NCBI GenBank assembly: GCA_943788495.1
Contig: CALSQO010000001.1
Span: forward strand, 1,302,001-1,366,000
Length of the DNA stretch: 64,000 nucleotides
Origin: UA16 sp905478895
GTDB taxonomy: Bacteria; Bacteroidota; Bacteroidia; Flavobacteriales_D; Sanyastnellaceae
Direction: 5' to 3'
Shown one piece after another: positions 58,314-64,000 of the stretch (positions are counted from its first letter, which is position 1; each line of letters begins with the position of its first letter). Under the pieces are notes generated by a model. It made no database searches. It was not told where the DNA came from and saw only the letters and a list, made by a program, of their open reading frames with translations. Made by a program: the position numbers and the translations under genes.

Positions 58314-60596
58314 ATGGAAACTTTGAATACAACACCTTGGAAGCAAAAGGCCCGATGGGTCTTAATTGCTATATCACTGGTTTCCATCATCATGGCATGG
58401 CGAGTAAGCCAAATTGGATTCAATTACGATTTTGAAAGCTTCTTTCCTCAAGACGATCCACACACATCATTTTACCTGGATTTCCGCGAGCGATTCGAAT
58501 CCGACAACGACTTTCTAATTGTTGGCATCGAAAGTCCCCAAAGCATTTATGATGCCGATTTCTTGGCTGACGTAGATCGATACAGCAACGAATTGCTCGA
58601 ACTGCCACATGTGACATCCGTAATCTCTCCAACGCAACTCCGGGAGCCCATTCGGATGGGATTATCACTGGTGCAGCGTCCCTTGCTTCGATGGCAATCA
58701 CCCGATTCCATCGTTGCAGGCAACCTGACCGCCGATTCCATCCGCATCGCACAACGCAGCCATTACATTGGAACCTTGGTCTCCCAAAACGCGACTGCAC
58801 TGACCATTCAAGTGGCACACCAGCAGAAACTTTCGAAAGAAGGGTGTGATGAGCTGGCAAACGCCATCTTGAATTTGGCCGAAACCTGGAAACACCCGAG
58901 TCACATCGCGGGTCGAGCTGTTGCTCAGAAATATTATGTCGATGTCATGCAGCGCGAGGTGGTCTTGTTTATCTCAGTTGGCATGGCCATTATCGTGCTT
59001 TTTTTATGGTTGGCCTTTCACAGCGCATGGGGCGTCTTGATTCCCTTGCTCGTGGTTTTGCTCAGTGGGCTTTGGACACTCGGGATCATGGAACTCACCG
59101 GCAAGTCCATCGATGTGATGACCATTGTGCTGCCAACCATCATTTTTGTGGTCGGTATAAGCGATGTGGTTCACATTCTCTCCCGGTATTATGAGGAACT
59201 ACGTGGAAATTCAACCCAATCCTTGGCCATTGCAACGGCCTTCAAAGAAGTCGGTTTGGCCACCTTCTTGACCACCCTTACCACCGCCATCGGGTTCCTC
59301 ACGTTAACGACCTCATCCGTCGCTCCCATTCAGGATTTCGGCTTGTACGCTGCTGCTGGGGTCGGAGTCGCTTATGTATTGGCCTTTAGTTTACTCCCGG
59401 CGGTAATGGTTTTGTTTCCAGCGCCAAAAATCACCCATGTTGGTTCCGGGACCTTCTGGAACAGAACGCTGCATCGTGCAATGGGATATGCCTTAAAACG
59501 AGGCCAATGGATTCGTTGGGGCACGCTGGTCATTTGCACCTTGGGAGCAATTGGTGCAGCCCAAATCGAAGTGAATAACGTTTTACTCGAAGACTTAGCC
59601 GACGACGATCCCTTTCGCCAAGAATTCAATTTTTTCGAACGTGAATTTGCAGGAGTGCGCCCGTTTGAACTCGCCATTCAGGTGGATGAAAGCGCTTCGA
59701 TCTACGATTTGAGGGTCCAGCAAGACATGGCGAGAATCACCTCTTTTCTAAAAACAGAATACGGGGTAGGTTCCGTGGTAAGTTCTGATGTCATCTTCTC
59801 CCAAATCAACCGCTGGAGCAATGGGGACGTCAATGCATTCGAACGGCTTCCTGCTACTTCTAAAAAGTTGGATGCGATGGTCCGATCCTTGGATCGATTC
59901 GGGGCCAAGGACGCGTTGAATCGGGTGGCACACGAACCCTCCAACACCCTCCGAATTTTTGGCAAGCTTTCCGATCTTGGCGCCCGCCATTACGAACGGA
60001 AGAATGAGGAGTTGCAGCATTGGTTTGCATCTGAGATGCCCGACTCTCCCTTGACATTGCGCGTAACCGGCACGGCTCAACTCATCGACATCAATGTAGG
60101 GTCGTTGGCCGGAGACATGGTCAAAGGACTGAGCATCGCATTTCTCATTGTCGCGCTTATCGCAGGGCTGATGTTTCGGAGTGTGACCATGGTCTTCATC
60201 AGCCTCATCCCAAATTTCATTCCCTTGCTCCTCATTGCCGGAATAATGGGCTGGACAGGCATTGATCTCAAGCTTTCCACGAGCATCATCTTCACCATCG
60301 CCTTCGGCATCGCCGTTGATGACACGATTCATTTCATCAGCAAGCTTCGGCTTCAACTGGCCAAGGGGCGCAGCCTCCCATATGCCGTGAAGCGTTCCTT
60401 CATTGGGGCCGGAAAAGCCATCATCATTACGAGCATTATCCTGTGCGGAGGATTCATCACTTTATCGCTGAGCAGCTTTTTAGGAACATTTTATATCGGT
60501 GTGCTCATTTCCCTCACCTTACTCTTCGCTGTGCTCGCCGATTTATTTGTGCTTCCTTGGCTCGTATTGAACTTTTTATCTGTGAAGGAAAACTAG
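58314..60596 (+). CDS. MMPL/RND superfamily transporter
   Basis: 760 aa. Twelve hydrophobic segments in two sets (one near residue 20 and five near ~215-375, then one near 400 and five near ~600-750), each half with a periplasmic domain. Typical motifs are VGISDVVHILSRYYEE in the first half and FGIAVDDTIHFISKLRLQLAKG in the second, with the TM4/TM10 Asp/His positions of proton-driven RND exporters. YDFESFFPQDDP resembles hopanoid- and lipid-exporter-like Bacteroidota proteins. The substrate is unknown, possibly a lipid. No membrane-fusion protein or TolC partner is adjacent. Confidence 0.9.
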   Translation: METLNTTPWKQKARWVLIAISLVSIIMAWRVSQIGFNYDFESFFPQDDPHTSFYLDFRERFESDNDFLIVGIESPQSIYDADFLADVDRYSNELLELPHVTSVISPTQLREPIRMGLSLVQRPLLRWQSPDSIVAGNLTADSIRIAQRSHYIGTLVSQNATALTIQVAHQQKLSKEGCDELANAILNLAETWKHPSHIAGRAVAQKYYVDVMQREVVLFISVGMAIIVLFLWLAFHSAWGVLIPLLVVLLSGLWTLGIMELTGKSIDVMTIVLPTIIFVVGISDVVHILSRYYEELRGNSTQSLAIATAFKEVGLATFLTTLTTAIGFLTLTTSSVAPIQDFGLYAAAGVGVAYVLAFSLLPAVMVLFPAPKITHVGSGTFWNRTLHRAMGYALKRGQWIRWGTLVICTLGAIGAAQIEVNNVLLEDLADDDPFRQEFNFFEREFAGVRPFELAIQVDESASIYDLRVQQDMARITSFLKTEYGVGSVVSSDVIFSQINRWSNGDVNAFERLPATSKKLDAMVRSLDRFGAKDALNRVAHEPSNTLRIFGKLSDLGARHYERKNEELQHWFASEMPDSPLTLRVTGTAQLIDINVGSLAGDMVKGLSIAFLIVALIAGLMFRSVTMVFISLIPNFIPLLLIAGIMGWTGIDLKLSTSIIFTIAFGIAVDDTIHFISKLRLQLAKGRSLPYAVKRSFIGAGKAIIITSIILCGGFITLSLSSFLGTFYIGVLISLTLLFAVLADLFVLPWLVLNFLSVKEN

Positions 60597-60628
60597 TTTT
60601 TTGACGTTTTTTTGACGACTTTCGGAAG

Positions 60629-61651
60629 ATGAGCATTGACCGAAGGAATTTTCTACGCAGAGCCACTGCGCTTGCTGGAGGCGTTGGAATTGGACTGGGC
60701 TGGCAACAAGCATTAGCCAAAGCCAATCGATCTGAGATTGCAGCGCAGTCCGTTCCATCTGCAACAGTTGGCGACGCAACGATGGTCTCTACATGGAATC
60801 ACGGAATGGCCGCAAACATGGCCGGCTTTGGCGCACTGGTCAATGGTGGTTCTGCTTTGGACATGATTGAAGCAGGTGCGCGAGTCGTAGAAGCCGATGC
60901 GACCGGTCAAAGCGTCGGTCTCGGCGGATTGCCTGATCGTGATGGACACGTCACCTTGGATGCGTGCATCATGGATCACACACAAAATGCGGGCAGCGTA
61001 TGCTTTGTTCAAAATGTTGCGCATCCCCTCTCTCTCGCTCGTCAAGTCATGGAAGACACGCCTCATGTCATGCTCGCAGGAGCAGGGGCCGAGCAATACG
61101 CAAGAGAATTGAACATGCCCTCAACTCCACTCCTTACGGAAGATTCGAAGAAGGCGTGGGAGAAATGGCAAGTTGAATCGAATTATGCGCCCGTAATCAA
61201 TATCGAAAACCATGACACCATCGGTTTGCTGGCGCTCGATGACCAGGGACGATTGGCAGGCGGTTGCACCACCAGTGGCGTAGCGTTCAAGATGCACGGC
61301 CGCGTAGGCGATAGTCCAATCATTGGAGCCGGACTGTATGTGGATGGCGCGGCGGGCGGTGCCACTGCGACGGGCCTTGGAGAAGCCGTCATGAAAACCG
61401 TTGGATCCTTCTTGGTGGTAGAATTGATGCGACAAGGTGCGCTTGCACAAGAGGCCTGTGAGGAAGCCGTTCATCGCATCATGAAAGCCATGCCTGTCGA
61501 TGATCTGCAAGTGGGCTACCTCGCGCTCGGTTTGGACGGATCGGTCGGCGGACACGCGATACATCCCGGCTTCAATTATGCTGTGCACCGCCCGGACGTT
61601 TCCAGCACCCAAACCGCGATTGGCCAATTGATCGATGCTAGCCATGGCTAA
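60629..61651 (+). CDS. N4-(beta-N-acetylglucosaminyl)-L-asparaginase (glycosylasparaginase), Tat-exported
   Basis: 340 aa Ntn hydrolase. The N-terminus carries a twin-arginine signal (IDRRNFLRRATALAGG) and probable cleavage near ALAKA. VGLGGLPDRDGHVTLDACIMD, the self-cleavage and nucleophile threonine T197 in ENHDTIGLLALD, and VDGAAGGATATGLGEAVMKTVG match the Elizabethkingia-type glycosylasparaginase. It hydrolyses the GlcNAc-Asn link of glycoproteins in the periplasm. This suggests scavenging of N-glycopeptides. It overlaps the UbiA gene by 8 nt. Confidence 0.93.
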   Translation: MSIDRRNFLRRATALAGGVGIGLGWQQALAKANRSEIAAQSVPSATVGDATMVSTWNHGMAANMAGFGALVNGGSALDMIEAGARVVEADATGQSVGLGGLPDRDGHVTLDACIMDHTQNAGSVCFVQNVAHPLSLARQVMEDTPHVMLAGAGAEQYARELNMPSTPLLTEDSKKAWEKWQVESNYAPVINIENHDTIGLLALDDQGRLAGGCTTSGVAFKMHGRVGDSPIIGAGLYVDGAAGGATATGLGEAVMKTVGSFLVVELMRQGALAQEACEEAVHRIMKAMPVDDLQVGYLALGLDGSVGGHAIHPGFNYAVHRPDVSSTQTAIGQLIDASHG

Positions 61652-62561
61652 TGCCAAAAAACACATCGACCCGATTACTCACTCTCCTTTTTGGGCGTCT
61701 GTGCGGATTATGCGCCCATGGAACGTGCTCATGGTCGGTATCAGCATGGCGCTCGTTCGCCTCGCATGGATACAACCTGAGCTTTCCCAATTGCTGGATC
61801 TTGGTTTCATTATACCGGCAACCATCATGATGTTGCTCGCTGCCAGCGGAAATGTCATCAATGATTATTTCGACATCGCTGAAGATGCGCTCAACAAGCC
61901 GCACCGGGCACTTGTTGGACGTGTCATCAGCCGAAGAACGACGCTTTTGCTCCACCATTTCATGGTTGGAACAGGACTGTCCATGGCATTTGCATTTTCG
62001 ATTGATTTGAAGTCGCCCATTCCTTTTTTATGGGCGGTTCTCATCGCGGGATTGCTCTGGCTTTACTCCCCCCTATTTAAGCGGCGGTTTCTCAGAGGCA
62101 ATATCGTTGTAGCATTGATTGTTGGACAACTTCCAATCTGGTGCACCCTTGGGGAGTTTGCGCACAATCCTTGGCATGGCTTTCTGACAGAGACTTCCGG
62201 TCAAGGACTATTGGCTTACGCTGTGCTCAGCATGGTCATTACTTTCCTGCGAGAAGTCACCAAGGATCTTCAAGACGTAGCAGGAGATTCTGCGTCAGGT
62301 TACGACACCATTCCTGTTCGTTGGGGACATGGTCGTACATACAAATTACTAAAAACCATGCACGCGTGCACGTGGCCACTGATGATTGCAGCAGGTGTTC
62401 TCGCTTCTTTTCAATTCAACTTAGGAAGCGAAAGCTTGATTTTTTTATTGCCCTTCTTGGGCGCCCACATCCAGTTGCTGCGGGGCCAAATTGATTCTGT
62501 TTCCGCTTGGCAAAAATTGACCCTTGGCGGCGGATTGGGCTTCCTTGGTTTTCTGATCTAG
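61644..62561 (+). CDS. UbiA-family prenyltransferase
   Basis: 305 aa from ATG 61644 (61635 is also possible). About eight hydrophobic helices and the two Asp-rich motifs of the superfamily, NVINDYFDIAEDALNKPHRAL and KDLQDVAGDSASGYDTIPVRWG. In Bacteroidota such proteins are often annotated as geranylgeranylglycerol-phosphate geranylgeranyltransferases; MenA is the other candidate. The enzyme attaches an isoprenoid chain to an acceptor in the membrane. It converges on the propeller gene. Confidence 0.88.
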   Translation: MANAKKHIDPITHSPFWASVRIMRPWNVLMVGISMALVRLAWIQPELSQLLDLGFIIPATIMMLLAASGNVINDYFDIAEDALNKPHRALVGRVISRRTTLLLHHFMVGTGLSMAFAFSIDLKSPIPFLWAVLIAGLLWLYSPLFKRRFLRGNIVVALIVGQLPIWCTLGEFAHNPWHGFLTETSGQGLLAYAVLSMVITFLREVTKDLQDVAGDSASGYDTIPVRWGHGRTYKLLKTMHACTWPLMIAAGVLASFQFNLGSESLIFLLPFLGAHIQLLRGQIDSVSAWQKLTLGGGLGFLGFLI

Positions 62562-62573
62562 TCGAACCAATGT

Positions 62574-63788
62574 TCAATTCAGATCCAAAACAATCACTTT
62601 CCTTCCTTGCCCATCCAACGTGAGCCCTTGAAGGCGACCAGAATTCGACAAGGCACGGCCAAGAACATCGACACGTTGAAAGCGATGTCGAACAGGAATA
62701 GGCAATGGTAACCCCGCAATCGATGAAAGTTCTCGAACGTCCATGCATATGACACCTGGACTAACGCCGCAATCAAATTGCCCCAAAAGCTCGCCGGATT
62801 CACTTCGAATTTCAATCAGACCAAACGTACTGTAATCCGTGACAGAAGCATATATATCTCCTGAAACGGGATCGACAGCCATGCCATAATACGAAGGGCA
62901 ATCGCTGATCCACGGCGTAGAACTCGCCAAGTCTTGGGTGTTCGACTGTCGGACCGCAGATTCTCCTGAAATTTGGTAACGAACTTCTGAGTCGATTCCA
63001 ATAGCAGCCAAACAACCTGCATTTGCTTCTGAAACTTCGACGGTCTCAATAGATTGATTTGCCAAGTCCAATGCGCTCAGCGAAGTAGAGCCGTAATCCC
63101 TGTTATTGACCGTGACAACCGTTTCCCCGGTCGCGAACAAGTGGTATGGATTCATTCCATTTTCCCCCAAATCCCATTCCAAATATTCGTCCGAGTTCGT
63201 ATCGTAAGCACCGATAAATCCAACTTCGTTGCCCCATTCAAATGCATTGTTGATCGCAAAATAAACCCGGTCATCTGCAACAGCAATTCCTTCTGTGGCA
63301 TACTGCGGTCCATTTTCCGATACGGTCAACTCCCCCAACAATTGAAGCGATGCGGCATCGTACCACTGGAAGTAAGCGTCCAATTGCAAGCTCAAGCCTT
63401 GATCATCGATGTCCCCTCGGGTAACATAAACAACGCCTTCGTGAATGGCCATTTTTCGAATGCCCACTGACTCAACCGATTGAAGCAATTGGTATGTATT
63501 GGCATCGTATTGCAAAAGCGCTCCATCCGCTGCTACCAAAATCGTTTCATTGAAGATTGCTGCATCTGAAACAAACGCCGCCCCATCCAAGGTGTCGACC
63601 AGGGTATAAAGCTGCAAACCTGGATCGTACACCCCCATGGTGGCGGGTTCGATCACCTCTCCTGTTTGCCAATCCGACCATCCTTCATTCAGCACAATCA
63701 CTTGATGCAGATGACTCTGGGAATGAAGACTGAGTGAAAAAATCAAACCGACAGTTGAAGCCGTGATCAAGCGAACAATTTCTTTCAT
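62574..63788 (-). CDS. Secreted YncE/DUF5074-like beta-propeller surface protein
   Basis: 404 aa from ATG 63788. Signal peptide MKEIVRLITASTVGLIFSLS with cleavage after LHSQ. The middle has repeated WD/YVTN-like strands (QLYTLVDTLDGAAFVSDAAIFNETILVAADGALLQYD, YQLLQSVESVGIRKMAIHEGVVYVTRGD, YYGMAVDPVSGDIYASVTDY) as in Bacteroidota DUF5074/YncE-like proteins. The end (FQRVDVLGRALSNSG, GLTLDGQGRKVIVLDLN) resembles the last strands of a T9SS sorting domain, but shortened. Probably surface-exposed; ligand unknown. The -7 box TACTTTTG is 15 nt before this ATG, ruling out the in-frame ATG at 63848. Confidence 0.78.
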   Translation of the reverse strand: MKEIVRLITASTVGLIFSLSLHSQSHLHQVIVLNEGWSDWQTGEVIEPATMGVYDPGLQLYTLVDTLDGAAFVSDAAIFNETILVAADGALLQYDANTYQLLQSVESVGIRKMAIHEGVVYVTRGDIDDQGLSLQLDAYFQWYDAASLQLLGELTVSENGPQYATEGIAVADDRVYFAINNAFEWGNEVGFIGAYDTNSDEYLEWDLGENGMNPYHLFATGETVVTVNNRDYGSTSLSALDLANQSIETVEVSEANAGCLAAIGIDSEVRYQISGESAVRQSNTQDLASSTPWISDCPSYYGMAVDPVSGDIYASVTDYSTFGLIEIRSESGELLGQFDCGVSPGVICMDVRELSSIAGLPLPIPVRHRFQRVDVLGRALSNSGRLQGLTLDGQGRKVIVLDLN

Positions 63789-63803
63789 GGTACTATTTTG
63801 CCA

Positions 63804-63811
63804 CAAAAGTA
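63804..63811 (-). promoter_or_regulatory. -7 box (TACTTTTG) of the propeller protein
   Basis: A perfect TAnnTTTG on the minus strand, with a TTG about 20 nt upstream as -33 element. It sets the start at 63788. Confidence 0.6.
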
Positions 63812-63836
63812 GGTTCGTCATGAAAGGCCACCAAAT

Positions 63837-63874
63837 AAAACAGGCCACCCTTCCGAAGAAAGGCGGCCTGTTTT
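63837..63874. terminator. Intrinsic terminator between the last two minus-strand genes
   Basis: Perfect 10-bp stem AAAACAGGCC / GGCCTGTTTT (63837-63846 with 63865-63874) with an 18-nt loop that can pair further inside. On the minus strand it ends in a T-run, stopping the gene at 63892-64000. Confidence 0.85.
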
Positions 63875-63891
63875 GAGCAGTCTGCGCTCAA

Positions 63892-64000
63892 TCAATATGT
63901 CATGCCCCAAGCAAGCAAGAAGTCCAAGAGGTCTTGTGCTTGCACCTGTCCATCGTTGTTGAAGTCTGGACAAACTTGATAATTGCATGTGTCATCGTCC
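63892..64000 (-). CDS. C-terminus of a secreted protein with EF-hand/dockerin-like motif (partial)
   Basis: The last 35 residues before a TGA at 63892-63894; the N-terminal part lies outside the window. They read CNYQVCPDFNNDGQVQAQDL and then LDFLLAWGM. The DFNNDGQVQAQDLL loop is a calcium-binding EF-hand/dockerin-like repeat of the sort found at the C-terminus of Bacteroidota secreted proteins (commonly DFNGDGxVxxxDLL). A terminator follows 18 nt downstream. Confidence 0.7.
   Translation of the reverse strand, partial: DDDTCNYQVCPDFNNDGQVQAQDLLDFLLAWGMTY

Overview
The window is a piece of a Bacteroidota chromosome, probably a free-living, perhaps marine, member of the Flavobacteriales; the order is an inference. 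The evidence is a type IX secretion (T9SS) sorting domain on a secreted protein, a CarboxypepD_reg-like TonB-dependent receptor, the gene order bamD - rpoZ - coaBC - DUF4835 - recN, an alpha-oxoamine synthase of the sphingolipid/sulfonolipid type, and Bacteroidota -7 promoter boxes (TAnnTTTG, here often TAnnTTCG). I saw no tRNA, rRNA, insertion sequence, prophage or CRISPR array. Coding density is very high. Many neighbours overlap by ATGA.

Layout. 1-5577 (minus): a partial GT4 glycosyltransferase, a DEDDh exonuclease, a frameshifted E2 acyltransferase of a 2-oxoacid dehydrogenase, a large GT2 glycosyltransferase and recR. 5613-13320 (plus): a sodium/solute symporter, then aminotransferase - hldE-type kinase - trkH - ubiE/menG - aroA, closed by a strong terminator at 13371. 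13472-18883 (minus): a very long repetitive trimeric-fibre protein with a YadA-like head, broken by frameshifts at both ends. 19068-20584 (minus): a Kazal-domain T9SS cargo and an EI24/CysZ-like membrane protein. 20659-26652: mpl, a frameshifted ZIP transporter downstream of a DtxR/MntR regulator, an AI-2E family permease and pyrG. 26655-29950 (minus): O-antigen-ligase-like protein, GT2, and a GNAT-DinB fusion. 30013-31917: ABC-F ATPase. 31947-36100: the phenylacetyl-CoA epoxidase genes, paaE divergent from paaABCD. 36102-39933 (minus): ABC exporter, truA and the oxoamine synthase. 40116-45176 (plus): bamD, rpoZ, coaBC, DUF4835 and recN. 45183-49971 (minus): TonB-dependent receptor and an Lhr-type helicase. 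50085-50861: a secreted TPR-like protein. 50890-55371 (minus): GT4, Gfo/Idh oxidoreductase and a patatin-barrel fusion. 55415-62561 (plus): metal-receptor-like protein, dnaK, MMPL/RND transporter, glycosylasparaginase and a UbiA prenyltransferase. 62574-64000 (minus): a secreted propeller-like protein and the C-terminus of another secreted protein.

Themes. Most genes are housekeeping (replication and repair, cell wall, nucleotide and cofactor synthesis). They are interleaved with envelope functions: surface glycans, lipids, outer-membrane barrels, secreted T9SS cargo and a giant fibre. Regulation is the most unusual aspect. At least a dozen genes have a -7 box ending only 3-5 nt before the start codon, which implies widespread leaderless mRNAs. 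pyrG has a hairpin between its -7 box and its AUG, in a position suited to CTP-sensitive start-site switching. The dnaK upstream region carries two interlocked inverted repeats.

Caveat. Conserved genes (E2, ZIP) and the fibre gene all carry single-base frameshifts, one in a run of six G. Base-calling or assembly error is therefore as likely as real gene decay for these loci.
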